Assembly (NCBI GenBank): GCA_027028245.1
Contig: JALVJO010000171.1
Location: forward strand, 1-54,161
Source of the DNA: Deltaproteobacteria bacterium
Lineage (GTDB): Bacteria; Desulfobacterota; Dissulfuribacteria; Dissulfuribacterales; QOAL01
DNA length: 54,161 bases
Direction: 5' to 3'
In this document: positions 7,094 through 15,647 of the stretch, in pieces
Position numbering within the stretch: the first letter of the stretch is position 1
How the letters are laid out: each line of letters starts with the position of its first letter
The notes under the pieces: generated by a model
Databases searched by the model: none
What the model was told of the DNA's origin: nothing
Seen by the model: only the letters and a program-made list of their open reading frames with translations
Position numbers and translations under genes: made by a program

Positions 7094-7492
7094 ATGGTTG
7101 AAGCAGCAGTAACCGACGAATTCCTGGAAGGACTCTTCCCGCCGGGAAAGGCAGATGAGTTCTTTGAGGCCCTATACGGCGGGGCGGAGACCGGCGCCTT
7201 TGATATCGCCCTTAAATTCAGGGAATTTGATGAAACGAGACAGCTTCTTATTCTTGATTTTGTACTGACCGAAAGGCCGGGAAAGTGCATGGCCTGCAGC
7301 CTTACCCACGGGCTGCCAGAGGTCTTTAAAAGGCATCCTGTTATTAACCTGGAAAATATTGCACGAAATATAGAAAAAGTGCTATCACCCAACTGGAGCG
7401 TCAGGGAATGGCATGTTGGGCCCACCCAGATGGTAAGCAAAAAGATCAACTGCATACCTCTGGCAATAAGACTTGAGAACAACAATAAGTAA
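7094..7492 (+). CDS. Conserved small protein of deltaproteobacterial type, function unknown
   Basis: A 132-residue soluble protein with no signal or membrane segment. Recognisable stretches are LFPPGKADEFFEALYGG near the N-terminus, the central LTERPGKCMACSLTHGLP with a CMAC pair, then VFKRHPVINLE and a C-terminal WHVGPTQMVS region. From memory this belongs to a conserved family in sulfate-reducing bacteria that databases label, misleadingly, pancreas/duodenum homeobox protein 1; it has nothing to do with homeodomains. The CxxC pair may bind metal or be redox active (inference). The ATG at 7094 has CAGGAGGTC upstream. It is a lone gene between the mobile element and a bidirectional terminator. 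Confidence 0.72.
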   Translation: MVEAAVTDEFLEGLFPPGKADEFFEALYGGAETGAFDIALKFREFDETRQLLILDFVLTERPGKCMACSLTHGLPEVFKRHPVINLENIARNIEKVLSPNWSVREWHVGPTQMVSKKINCIPLAIRLENNNK

Positions 7493-7515
7493 AAAGGGCC
7501 TTTAAAAGGCCCTTT
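7493..7515. terminator. Bidirectional hairpin terminator
   Basis: AAAGGGCC (7493-7500) pairs with GGCCCTTT (7508-7515), extendable through the A/T loop, immediately after the stop at 7492. It lies between convergent genes and can serve the plus-strand small protein and the minus-strand solute-binding protein. Confidence 0.7.
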
Positions 7516-7544
7516 AGAGTAAAGAGTTGTTTAGATCCGTGAAA

Positions 7545-8384
7545 CTACATGGCACGCTGATCGGACAGCTTGGTTTCGGATTCAGGAAGCCTCTGCATCC
7601 AAGATGGATCAGCAAGCCAGTAGCCCTTCAACTCCTTGAGTTTGCCGGTGGCATTCAGATTCATGAAAAAGTTATCAACCCAGTTGATCCAGAGATAGTC
7701 GGTCTGCGGTAAGGCAGCTCCAAGGGGTTCAAAGGTAAAGGGCGATGATACCGCCAGCTTCTTGTCCTGATTCCGGAAGGCCATCACTACGCAGAACGGC
7801 TCATCAGCCATGAGGGCCTCGGCCTTTTGATCCATAACCATCTTGAAGGCCTCCTCCATGTCTTTGGCCGCAATGATATTGGCCTTTGGCACCATGGCCC
7901 TTGCAACCTGCTCACCGGTGGTGCCCCTGGATACAACCAGCTTGAAACTGGGTTTGTTCATGTCCTCAGGGCCCTTGACATTTTCAACTATGGATTTCCG
8001 GCCCAGTATGGACTGCCCGGTCACGTAGTATGGACCAATAAATACCACTCTCAGATTTCTTTTGGCAGTTATGGTAATGCCGGCAAGGGCAATATCTATC
8101 TTGCCCTTTTCAACCGCTGCAAATAGGTCGGAAATAGGCATTTCCACTATATTGACCTTGACGTCCATGGCCTCGCCCATCATCCTCGCAAGGTCTATAT
8201 CGAATCCCATGGGATTGCCGTCTTTATCGTTGACTGTGAATGGCGGATAGTGGCCTGTGGTACCAACGGTCAAAACACCTTTCTGAAGGATTCTGTCTAT
8301 GACATTACCAGCCAGGGCCGGAGACAACAGCAGATTAAAGACAAAAAGGGCAAACAGAAGAACAGAAAATAAGGCCTTTTTCAT
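7545..8384 (-). CDS. Family 3 extracellular solute-binding protein (amino-acid type), orphan
   Basis: A 279-residue periplasmic binding protein of the SBP_bac_3 class, which delivers amino acids or related polar solutes to ABC permeases. It has a Sec signal peptide (residues 1-25, cleaving after ALA). The family signature GHYPPFTVNDKDGNPMGFDI follows, then DLARMMGEAM, and the later hinge and ligand segments DIALAGITITAKR and RGTTGEQVAR. The RGTTGE arginine and the downstream aspartate (MADEP) are the usual alpha-amino-acid contacts. No permease or ATPase gene is adjacent, so it works with a transporter encoded elsewhere or as a sensor. The ATG at 8384 has GAGGAG seven bases upstream. Confidence 0.88.
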   Translation of the reverse strand: MKKALFSVLLFALFVFNLLLSPALAGNVIDRILQKGVLTVGTTGHYPPFTVNDKDGNPMGFDIDLARMMGEAMDVKVNIVEMPISDLFAAVEKGKIDIALAGITITAKRNLRVVFIGPYYVTGQSILGRKSIVENVKGPEDMNKPSFKLVVSRGTTGEQVARAMVPKANIIAAKDMEEAFKMVMDQKAEALMADEPFCVVMAFRNQDKKLAVSSPFTFEPLGAALPQTDYLWINWVDNFFMNLNATGKLKELKGYWLADPSWMQRLPESETKLSDQRAM

Positions 8385-8602
8385 ATAAGACTCCTCGCTT
8401 TTTGAGGGCAGAAATTACTATAGACAGTAAGGAAACACAATTGTTTTATGGCCTGGTTTGATCCGTGGGCACAGGAAGAGGTGATAAAGCGATTTTTTGT
8501 GGTTCTTCAGTGGAGACTGGACCTGAAAGGCAAATTTAATCTTGAGTGCAAGACCTAAGATAAAACATGTGAACCTGGCTGATTACCTCTTTTCCTAAGA
8601 GT

Positions 8603-9019
8603 TCATGCGGTCTTGTTGATGATATTTCCAGATCTGTCAGTGGTCGGCACAAAGGAGCCGGAAAGGATTTCTTCAGGAGGAATCTGCCTGATGACCTCAC
8701 CGGTGAGCCTGTTTTTTATTTCCACTACCAGGATTCCGTGTTTCTGGTCATATTTCCAGCCGCTCTCAATTTCAGGCAGGTCACTTAGAAATTCTGCCAT
8801 AATTTCTGCTGCGCGGCCGGCCTCCTCCTCATTCGCAGACCCTCGGCTGCCTCTGATTGTTGGGGTTGTTGATGTCTTTTCCTTCCCCACATCGGTCTCA
8901 AGAGCACTCTTATCTGACTTCTGTACAGGTCTGATAATGGGTTTTTCCTTTTGGAGGTCCTTTAACTGAACTGCAGAAAGCAGGTTAAGACCCTGGAATT
9001 CTATGCCCTTGGTGTTCAT
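8603..9019 (-). CDS. flaG: FlaG family flagellar protein
   Basis: A 138-residue protein whose last 60 residues carry the FlaG signature: a helix ending in LSDLPEI, then WKYDQKHGILVVEIKNRLTGEVIRQIPPEE split over two strands. The first half is variable and charged, as is normal. FlaG influences filament length and capping in several bacteria. I place the start at ATG 9019, preceded by AAGGTGG. A longer frame to 9082 exists only because a mobile element begins 26 bases upstream, and its extra residues are element sequence. No other flagellar genes are in the window, so this is a displaced member of the flagellar regulon. Confidence 0.85.
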   Translation of the reverse strand: MNTKGIEFQGLNLLSAVQLKDLQKEKPIIRPVQKSDKSALETDVGKEKTSTTPTIRGSRGSANEEEAGRAAEIMAEFLSDLPEIESGWKYDQKHGILVVEIKNRLTGEVIRQIPPEEILSGSFVPTTDRSGNIINKTA

Positions 9020-9044
9020 TTCCGCCCACCTTGTATCCTTTAAA

Positions 9045-9297
9045 CCCGGAGTATGCAGCTCGTAAGTTTGCCGAAGATGCATGCAGACGTACTATGATAC
9101 TTCAAATGCCCGATCCCGCGCATCGCGGGACAAATTCGGTAAAATTGCGAACCCCTTGTGGCTTCAAATGCCGAACGTTTTTGCTGTTGGAACCTGACAC
9201 TATTTACGTAAATATCTTTTTGGCATTATATTAACGATAATCTCGTGAAATTATAAAAGAAATCATTTTGTTCGGCATTTGAAGTGCATAATTCGGG
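9045..9297 (-). mobile_element. MITE-like element, copy 2 (253 bp, inverted relative to copy 1)
   Basis: Reverse-complement relative of 6760-7023, about 85-90 percent identical by eye, with a roughly 11-base internal deletion. The ends are CCCGGAGTATGCAGC and GTGCATAATTCGGG. The flanks are the direct repeat TTAAA (9040-9044 and 9298-9302), different from the duplication around copy 1, which argues for independent insertion. The internal hairpin CCCGCGCATCGCGGG is retained. It contains no transposase and starts 26 bases upstream of the flaG start codon. Confidence 0.86.
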
Positions 9298-9392
9298 TTA
9301 AATGCCCTGTTACTTATTTAATCGGGAAAAATGAACCCCCATCTTGAATTTCATGCACGTACCTTACAGACGTCCATACTGCAGCTCCTTGA

Positions 9393-10337
9393 TTACGAAC
9401 CAAAAAGTTCCATGAGCATGGCTGGATCCACCCTGACGCCGTTAAGACTGACCCCCCAATGAAGGTGAGGCCCGGTGGCCCTGCCCGTGGCCCCTGCCAG
9501 GCCGATAACCTCTCCCTTCTTGACCATTTCTCCCTTTTTGACCCCGACCTGGGAAAGATGCGCATAAAGGGTAAAGAGCCCCCCGCCGTGGTCTATCACA
9601 ACTGTGTTGCCGCTCAGATAACAGTCTCTCACAAGCACCACCCTGCCATGGTTGGGTGCTTTTATGACAGTGCCGGTCCTGGCCCTTAAATCAACACCGG
9701 AATGGGGACTTCTGGGCTGACCGTTGAAAAACCTATGCAGTCCGAAGGGGCTTAAGATCCTGGAATTTACCGGCCAGATAAATGGAAGATCCCAATAAAT
9801 CATGCTGGTAACACGGCTGCAGGCATTACGAACTGCTTGCTGATCTGCAAGCACCCTCCTGAGAATGGGCGGTGGGAACTCCACCATCTTTTTGGACACC
9901 TTGAGATGTTCTTCCGGGTATTTCTTTTGTTTTACAAGAATCTTCCTGCTTAAGACCCTGGACACACCCTGATCCGAAAATAGTTTCACAGTCAACCTTT
10001 TCCGGCCTGGCCTTTCCTTAAGTCCGGCCCCTATGATGCCCGTGTATCCACCATCTGCCATTTTCTTTAGTATCAGGGGATTGGCGGCAAATCTTGCGCT
10101 TTTTACCTTGTAACCCTCTTGAGGATAAACTGTTACCCGGCAAATCCCGCCCTGGAAAAGCAGTTTCGGTTCCAAGATGATGCCTTCTGCATTTTCAGGA
10201 GGAGCTGAGGCAAAAACCGCTCCTCCCCCAAAAAACAGGTTCAAAAACAAAAAAATCCCGACAGCCGCCCTGCCGGCACCCTTAAACTTTTTCATCATCA
10301 TGGCTGGTTTCATCCCTGAAAAAACACCTTTTGTCAT
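9393..10337 (-). CDS. M23 family metallopeptidase, exported
   Basis: A LytM/M23 zinc endopeptidase acting on peptidoglycan cross-bridges in the periplasm, or a degenerate activator of amidases. A hydrophobic signal or anchor (AAVGIFLFLNLFFGGG) follows a basic N-terminus. An N-terminal beta domain covers the first 150 residues. The C-terminal LytM domain has the zinc ligands SPHSGVDLRA and GPHLHWG plus the YAHLSQ histidine, so the catalytic set looks complete. The start is ambiguous: ATG at 10337 follows GGAG with good spacing, and further ATGs at 10313-10295 would give a more typical signal peptide. All overlap the end of xseA, which implies coupled translation. Confidence 0.88.
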   Translation of the reverse strand: MTKGVFSGMKPAMMMKKFKGAGRAAVGIFLFLNLFFGGGAVFASAPPENAEGIILEPKLLFQGGICRVTVYPQEGYKVKSARFAANPLILKKMADGGYTGIIGAGLKERPGRKRLTVKLFSDQGVSRVLSRKILVKQKKYPEEHLKVSKKMVEFPPPILRRVLADQQAVRNACSRVTSMIYWDLPFIWPVNSRILSPFGLHRFFNGQPRSPHSGVDLRARTGTVIKAPNHGRVVLVRDCYLSGNTVVIDHGGGLFTLYAHLSQVGVKKGEMVKKGEVIGLAGATGRATGPHLHWGVSLNGVRVDPAMLMELFGS

Positions 10338-11763
10338 CTGTCTCCACAACCTCGCAGATTATCTCACCCTTTTCCGGAACTATCCTGATCCTGTCATGTA
10401 TTTTCACGTCTGAGGCACACCTGACTAAGCAGCCCTCCGCGTCATAAACGAGGCTGTAGCCCCTGGCAAGACAGGCCAGGGGACTTACTGCTTCAAGCTT
10501 GCCAGTCAAGGCATTAAACATGGATCTTTTTCCATTCAGAACAGAAGAAATGGAGTTTGAAAGCCTGGATCCCAGGGATTCGAGTCTTTTAGTCTCTGCA
10601 TCCACAATCCTTGAAGGAGAATTACCTAAAAGTCGCTGATATAGGAACCTGTTTCTTTCTGAACAGGCATCCATCATGTATCTTATGGACGAAACAATTC
10701 TCCTTTCAATATCATCAAGCCTCAATCTTTTTTCCGTGATGCTCCTTCTCGGATCCTTCAACATCAGGGCCAGACTTGCCAGCTGCTGCCTGAGATAAAA
10801 AAGGCGATGCTCAAAGGCCTTTAGAAGCCGTGTCTCCAGGGACGCGGCCTCCTGCATCAATTCCTGGGTGGCTGGAAGGGCGACATGGGCTGCAGCCGTA
10901 GGTGTAGCTGCCCGCACATCTGCTGCCAGATCACAAAGCGTGAAGTCCACCTCATGGCCCACGGCCGAAATTATTGGAACCTTGCAGACATGAATCCTTC
11001 TGACCACCTTCTCGTCGTTAAAGGCCCAGAGGTCTTCAAGGCTTCCGCCTCCCCTGGTGATTACTATGATGTCATTGGTGCCTGCCAAGGACTCGGCAAG
11101 ATCGATGGCATCCACCAGTTCTTCAGGTGCTGATTCACCCTGTACGCTGGAGGGGCAGACCTTTATCACAGCACAGGGGAACCTGTCCCCGGCGGTCTTG
11201 ATGAAATCCCGCAGGGCTGCTCCTGTTGGCGATGAAATCACAAAGATATTTTCAGGACAACGCGGAAGATCCTTCTTTTTTTCCAGGTCAAAAAGGCCCT
11301 CTGCGGCAAGCCTCTTCTTCAGTTTTTCAAGGGCTATTCTAAGTCTGCCCTCCCCCCATGGCTCCAGGGTTTCGGCTATTACCTGGAGATCTCCCCTGGG
11401 TCCGTAAATGTTCAGCCTTCCAAGGCACAGTATCTTCTGGCCCTCTGAAACGGTAAAGTTCAGCAACCGCGCCTGGTTCTTGAATAGAACAGACCGCAGA
11501 CAGGCCGCGTCGTCCTTGAGCGTGAAATAATGATGCCCAGAAGGAGGAATTGAAAGGCTCGAAACCTCGCCTTCTATCCACACCTTCCCGTATTCGAGGT
11601 ATAATATATCATTCAGGTGCTCCAGCAGTTCTGAAACCTGCCAAACCTTTCTGTCTTCCGGTGCAGACCGGGCTTTCAAAGACTCGGAAGCCTCATGGGC
11701 TATTACACCCTTCAATGCGCCCGGAGGAAAAAGAGAATCAAAAGAGTCGTCGGATGAATTCAT
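10282..11763 (-). CDS. xseA: Exodeoxyribonuclease VII large subunit
   Basis: The catalytic large subunit of exonuclease VII, which degrades single-stranded DNA in both directions together with XseB. It has 493 residues with an N-terminal OB-fold (WQVSELLEHLNDIL through FTLKDD, about 40-130). The catalytic domain has ISSPTGAALRDF, ITRGGGSLEDLWAFNDE, ISAVGHEVDFTL and ADVRAATPTAAA, which are the family hallmarks. The coiled-coil arm and C-terminal segment follow. No xseB gene was recognised next to it. The downstream M23 gene begins inside its 3-prime end. It is divergent from the DUF1844-ispE operon. Confidence 0.96.
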   Translation of the reverse strand: MNSSDDSFDSLFPPGALKGVIAHEASESLKARSAPEDRKVWQVSELLEHLNDILYLEYGKVWIEGEVSSLSIPPSGHHYFTLKDDAACLRSVLFKNQARLLNFTVSEGQKILCLGRLNIYGPRGDLQVIAETLEPWGEGRLRIALEKLKKRLAAEGLFDLEKKKDLPRCPENIFVISSPTGAALRDFIKTAGDRFPCAVIKVCPSSVQGESAPEELVDAIDLAESLAGTNDIIVITRGGGSLEDLWAFNDEKVVRRIHVCKVPIISAVGHEVDFTLCDLAADVRAATPTAAAHVALPATQELMQEAASLETRLLKAFEHRLFYLRQQLASLALMLKDPRRSITEKRLRLDDIERRIVSSIRYMMDACSERNRFLYQRLLGNSPSRIVDAETKRLESLGSRLSNSISSVLNGKRSMFNALTGKLEAVSPLACLARGYSLVYDAEGCLVRCASDVKIHDRIRIVPEKGEIICEVVETDDKRCFFRDETSHDDEKV

Positions 11764-11921
11764 CGGCTGCCTTGCAACTGGTTTAATGAAAAAAGGTCTT
11801 GTACCTCATATCTCGATGTTCTAACTTTAACCTGAGAAACAATGTAACCGCCATCTCATTCATTTCACACCTCAAAATCGAAAGACCTGTAAACAAGAAC
11901 AACTTAAGGAGGCAGGCACCC

Positions 11922-12224
11922 ATGGAAAATAAGAGCAATGCAAAACAGGGCAAGGACGATAAGAACCAGGAAATACCATTGCCCCAGGTAACCTTTGCAA
12001 CGTTTATCCTTTCCCTGAATACATCTGCCCTTATGCACCTTGGTGAAATACCAGACCCTGACAACCAGGAATCCGAGTGCAACCTCCAGCTGGCCCGCCA
12101 TGCCATAGATACCATAGCCATGCTCAAGGAAAAAACCGCGGGAAATCTCTCAGAGGATGAAAAGGCCCTGATAGATCACATTCTTTTTGACCTTCGGATG
12201 CGATTTGTCAAGAAAACGGAATGA
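11922..12224 (+). CDS. DUF1844 family protein
   Basis: A 100-residue cytoplasmic protein. A charged N-terminus is followed by PQVTFATFILSLNTSALMHLG, which I split as PQVTFATFILSLN and TSALMHLGEIPDP. The C-terminal helices carry LARHAIDTIAMLKEKTAGNLS and end in LFDLRMRFV. This is the DUF1844 pattern, widespread in deltaproteobacteria, function unknown. The start is the ATG at 11922, which has AAGGAGG nine bases upstream; the frame is open further 5-prime but without a ribosome site. Its stop overlaps the ispE start by four bases. Confidence 0.85.
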   Translation: MENKSNAKQGKDDKNQEIPLPQVTFATFILSLNTSALMHLGEIPDPDNQESECNLQLARHAIDTIAMLKEKTAGNLSEDEKALIDHILFDLRMRFVKKTE

Positions 12225-13057
12225 CGATCCAGGCCCCAGCCAAGATAAACCGGTTCCTTTATGTCCTGGACCGTATGCCAAACGGCTACCACAATATCCT
12301 CACCATGTTTGAAAAGGTGGCACTCTTTGACCAACTGGACGTACAGGCACAAGAGAGCAATAGGGCCGACATAGCCATTACTTGTCCGTCCTGGCTGCCT
12401 TCAGGGCCTGAAAATCTTGTATACAAAGCTGCCGAGCTCTTTATGAAGGCAAGCGGCAGGAAGCTGGATGTAAAAATAAGTTTGGTAAAAAGAATTCCTG
12501 CAGGCGGAGGGCTGGGCGGAGGGAGTTCAGATGCAGCCACAACCCTCAATGCACTGAACGAAATTACTGGCTTTCCCCTTGGGAAGCCGGAACTTCACGC
12601 ACTGGCAGCAAAACTCGGGGCAGATGTTCCATTTTTCCTGGAAGATTTCACCTGTGCCCTGGGAAAAGGCACAGGCACCGAGCTTGAAGAAATAACCAGT
12701 GCTGCACCCAACTGGTATGTCCTGGTCCTTCCCGATTTCGGTGTAAGTACCAGGTGGGCATATGAGAATTTCAAGTTGACAAGAAAGATCGATATAACTA
12801 TTTTTGACCGTCGCAGACTATTGTCTGGCAATATTTGGCAAAATGATCTGGAAGAGGCGGTCTGCGCCCGCTATCCTGAGCTTCTCGGCATTAAGAGGAG
12901 TTTGGTGCGGTCTGGCGCAGAAGTATCTTTAATGTCCGGCAGCGGTTCCACGGTATTCGGGGTATTCCAGGACAAAAAAAGGGCTGAAAGAGGTGCAGCA
13001 GTCGTTACGGCAGAAACAGGCCTGAATTGTCTTGTAACAAGAACACTTGAACCTTAA
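12221..13057 (+). CDS. ispE: 4-(cytidine 5-diphospho)-2-C-methyl-D-erythritol kinase
   Basis: A GHMP-family kinase that phosphorylates CDP-methylerythritol in the MEP route to isoprenoids. It has 278 residues. The N-terminal APAKINRFLYVL with DGYHNI-like NGYHNIL, the ATP loop PAGGGLGGGSSDAATTLN (residues about 90-108), the GADVPFF substrate motif, and LMSGSGSTVFGVF at the C-terminus are all present. ATG overlaps the preceding DUF1844 stop (ATGA), so the pair is translationally coupled. The gene order ispE, tRNA-Gln, prs, rplY, pth is a common bacterial arrangement. Confidence 0.97.
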   Translation: MTIQAPAKINRFLYVLDRMPNGYHNILTMFEKVALFDQLDVQAQESNRADIAITCPSWLPSGPENLVYKAAELFMKASGRKLDVKISLVKRIPAGGGLGGGSSDAATTLNALNEITGFPLGKPELHALAAKLGADVPFFLEDFTCALGKGTGTELEEITSAAPNWYVLVLPDFGVSTRWAYENFKLTRKIDITIFDRRRLLSGNIWQNDLEEAVCARYPELLGIKRSLVRSGAEVSLMSGSGSTVFGVFQDKKRAERGAAVVTAETGLNCLVTRTLEP

Positions 13058-13130
13058 AGACAGATGTTTTCCCGAACTCAACCCGGAAGGCTGTTTAACA
13101 GCGGCTGCGCCGAGCGAACCGCATGGAAAT

Positions 13131-13205
13131 TGGGGCGTCGTCAAGCGGTAAGACACGGGTCTTTGGAACCCGCATTCGCAGGTTCGAATCCTGCCGCCCC
13201 AGCCA
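13131..13205 (+). tRNA. tRNA-Gln (TTG)
   Basis: The acceptor TGGGGCG pairs with CGCCCCA; the discriminator is G and CCA is encoded (13203-13205). The anticodon stem CGGGT/ACCCG encloses CTTTGGA, giving anticodon TTG. The T arm is AGGTTCGAATCCT. It lies between ispE and prs, a position often occupied by tRNA-Gln in proteobacteria. Confidence 0.97.
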
Positions 13206-13321
13206 TTTTTATCTATAGACCCGGGCGCAGGACATGATCCAGGAGAAAATGGCCTAAGGCCGCATATAATAGAAATCCGGCAGAAAACCTGCCGTTTCAG
13301 CATTCAAGGGGCTGTTGAAAA

Positions 13322-14266
13322 ATGTCTATCAACAAGATCAAGATTTTTACAGGAAATGCTCATCCTGCCCTGTCGCAGGAGATCTGTGATTATCTGAATA
13401 TGCCGCTTGGCAGGGCCCAGGTGAAAAAATTCAGCGATGGTGAGACCTTTGTTGAGATAGGAGAAAACGTCAGGGGAGCAGATGTATTTGTCATACAGCC
13501 CACCTGTCCTCCGGTAAACGATCACCTGATGGAGCTCCTTATTATGGTTGATGCCCTGAGGAGGGCCTCTTCCAGAAGAATAACCGCGGTTGTCCCGTAT
13601 TATGGTTACGCACGCCAGGACAGGAAGGCCGCACCCAGGGTCCCCATTTCAGCCAAGCTGGTGGCAGACATAATCACAACGGCAGGGGCAAGAAGACTTC
13701 TTGCCATGGATCTTCATGCAGGCCAGATCCAGGGCTTTTTCAGTATTCCCGTGGATCATCTTTTTGCAGCACCTGTACTACTTAAACACCTGAGGGAATT
13801 TCCCAGGGAACAGGTGGTAATGGTATCTCCTGATGCAGGAGGAGTGGAAAGGACCAGGGCCTTTGCCAAGAGGCTTGGAACAGGCCTGGCCATAATCGAC
13901 AAACGCCGGGAAAAGGCCAATGAATCCCAGGTGATGCATATTATCGGGGATGTAAAGGACAAAATAGCAATCATCCTTGACGACATGGTGGACACGGCCG
14001 GCACACTCTGCAATGCAGCACAGGCCCTCACGGAACATGGCGCCAAGGAGGTCCATGCCTGCGCCACCCATCCTGTCCTTTCAGGCCCTGCAGTCGACAG
14101 GATAGAAGCATCGGCACTGGAATCAGTCATGGTAACCAACACCATACCATTAAATGAAAAGGCCAGAAAACTGAAAAAGATCAAGGTTTTCACGGTTGCC
14201 CCTATCCTGGGAGAAGCCATTTCCAGGATACATGACGACGATTCAGTAAGCTCTCTTTTCGTATAA
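13322..14266 (+). CDS. prs: Ribose-phosphate pyrophosphokinase
   Basis: Makes PRPP from ribose 5-phosphate and ATP, feeding purine, pyrimidine, histidine, tryptophan and NAD synthesis. At 314 residues it has the normal class I length. Motifs in order: [25 protein letters not shown], the ATP flexible-loop segment [10 protein letters not shown], the metal site [19 protein letters not shown], and the PRPP-binding loop [13 protein letters not shown] near residue 220. The ATG at 13322 has AAGGGG upstream. It is followed by rplY after 46 bases. Confidence 0.97.
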   Translation: MSINKIKIFTGNAHPALSQEICDYLNMPLGRAQVKKFSDGETFVEIGENVRGADVFVIQPTCPPVNDHLMELLIMVDALRRASSRRITAVVPYYGYARQDRKAAPRVPISAKLVADIITTAGARRLLAMDLHAGQIQGFFSIPVDHLFAAPVLLKHLREFPREQVVMVSPDAGGVERTRAFAKRLGTGLAIIDKRREKANESQVMHIIGDVKDKIAIILDDMVDTAGTLCNAAQALTEHGAKEVHACATHPVLSGPAVDRIEASALESVMVTNTIPLNEKARKLKKIKVFTVAPILGEAISRIHDDDSVSSLFV

Positions 14267-14312
14267 AAGCCCGGCCCAAATTTTAACCACATAAGAATTA
14301 GGAGTTTTTAAC

Positions 14313-14966
14313 ATGATCCAGATAAACTTAGATGCAGACGTAAGAACCCAGGCGGGCAAAGGCGCCGCCAGAAAGATGAGAAAAAACGGGAAGATCCCTG
14401 GAGTACTCTACGGTCCCAAGATAGATCCCGTTGCCCTTTCAGTCAACGAACACGAATTCAACAGGATGCTCTTCAAGACCAAGGGCGAACAGGTAATCTT
14501 CACCCTGAATCTTGGCGATGAAAGCTCTGAGAGGGAGGAAAGACTCGCCCTCATCAAGGAAATGCAGAGACACCCTGTAAATGACAGGATCCGGCATATC
14601 GATTTTTATGCCATATCCGTGGATGAAAAGATCAAGATAGAGGTTCCGGTAACACCTGTAGGCAAGGCCAAGGGCGTAGAGGTCAGCGGAGGCGTCCTGG
14701 AACTCATCCAGAGGACAGTAACCATATCCTGCCTCCCACTGGCAATCCCCAAGGAAATAGAACTGGATGTTTCAGACCTGGATATCGGGGATGCTCTTCA
14801 CGTCAGGGACCTGACACCTCCTGAAGGCGTTGAATTCGTGGACGCCCCAGACACCACCCTCCTTACAGTAGTAGGCGCAGCCGCCCCTGTTGTTGAAGAA
14901 GAGGAAGAAATAGAGGAAGAAGCAGAGGAGATGGAAGCCGAGGGCGAAGAGGAAACCCAGGAATAA
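14313..14966 (+). CDS. rplY: 50S ribosomal protein L25/general stress protein Ctc
   Basis: Binds 5S rRNA in the large subunit. At 217 residues it is the long Ctc form. The N-terminal L25 domain (RTQAGKGAARKMRKNGKIPG, LYGPKIDP, HPVNDRIRHIDFYAI) is followed by the TL5/Ctc C-terminal beta domain (PVGKAKGVEVSGGVLE, DIGDALHVRDL). The tail after about residue 192 is an almost pure Glu run. ATG 14313 has AGGAG upstream. A terminator hairpin follows the stop. Confidence 0.97.
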   Translation: MIQINLDADVRTQAGKGAARKMRKNGKIPGVLYGPKIDPVALSVNEHEFNRMLFKTKGEQVIFTLNLGDESSEREERLALIKEMQRHPVNDRIRHIDFYAISVDEKIKIEVPVTPVGKAKGVEVSGGVLELIQRTVTISCLPLAIPKEIELDVSDLDIGDALHVRDLTPPEGVEFVDAPDTTLLTVVGAAAPVVEEEEEIEEEAEEMEAEGEEETQE

Positions 14967-14979
14967 GCATCATGCCTGC

Positions 14980-15018
14980 AAGGCCTGCCGCAAAGAAACT
15001 GCGCAGGCCTTTTTATTT
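14980..15018 (+). terminator. Rho-independent terminator after rplY
   Basis: AAGGCCTGCCGC pairs with GCGCAGGCCTT, with one mismatch, around AAAGAAACT, followed by TTTTTATTTTA. It ends 27 bases before the pth start, so pth is probably served by read-through or its own promoter. Confidence 0.75.
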
Positions 15019-15044
15019 TATCCATATCCTGAAGGGGCCTTTTC

Positions 15045-15629
15045 TTGCATCAATTTCTCATTGCCGGTCTTGGAAATCCCGGTGAAAAATACAGGGATAC
15101 GAGACACAACATTGGCTTCATGGTCCTTGACAAGATTGCAGAAAGCCTGGAACTGTCCTTCAGGCAGGAAGGCAAGGGCCCCAGATTTGCCTCTGCCGAC
15201 ACCAGGATAGACGGAAATCGCGTCATTTTCATAAAACCCCTTGAATACATGAACAGGAGCGGTCCTGCAGTAGCACGCGTCCTGTTTTTTTACAAGATTC
15301 CCACAGACAACCTGCTTGTAATCCATGATGACATGGATATTGAACTTGGCAGGATGAAATTTGTAAGATCCGGGGGAGCAGGGGGTCACAATGGAATCCG
15401 ATCCATCATTCAGGCCCTTGGTACAAAGGCCTTCCCCAGGTTGAAGATCGGCATAGACAGGCCTCCACCTGAAATACCCGGGGAAAGGTACGTTTTGGGC
15501 CGGTTTGACCGGGAAAGCAGAACAATCGTGGAAAAGGTAGTGGAAAAGGCCTCTGAGGCGGTAACGGTCTTTGTAAGACACGGCATTCAAGAGGCCATGA
15601 ACAGGTTTAACGGAATCAGCATATCCTGA
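15045..15629 (+). CDS. pth: Peptidyl-tRNA hydrolase
   Basis: Releases peptides from prematurely dropped peptidyl-tRNA. It has 194 residues with the Pth signature: IAGLGNPGEKYRDTRHNIGF (the catalytic His is in the TRHNIG segment), PLEYMNRSGPAVA, the VIHDDMDIELG aspartate segment and RSGGAGGHNGIRSI. No ATG exists at the N-terminus. The start is TTG at 15045 with GAAGGGG about eight bases upstream, which gives the expected family N-terminus. Standard housekeeping neighbour of rplY. Confidence 0.96.
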   Translation: MHQFLIAGLGNPGEKYRDTRHNIGFMVLDKIAESLELSFRQEGKGPRFASADTRIDGNRVIFIKPLEYMNRSGPAVARVLFFYKIPTDNLLVIHDDMDIELGRMKFVRSGGAGGHNGIRSIIQALGTKAFPRLKIGIDRPPPEIPGERYVLGRFDRESRTIVEKVVEKASEAVTVFVRHGIQEAMNRFNGISIS

Positions 15630-15647
15630 CGGGGAGAATCCATTAAG

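Noticed and set aside
9020-9082. Longer flaG start inside the mobile element
   Set aside because: The extra codons are element sequence; ATG 9019 has a ribosome site and fits the family.
6760-9297. Reading the pair as one long inverted repeat of a composite transposon
   Set aside because: Each copy has its own terminal repeats and a different 5 bp duplication, and no transposase lies between them.
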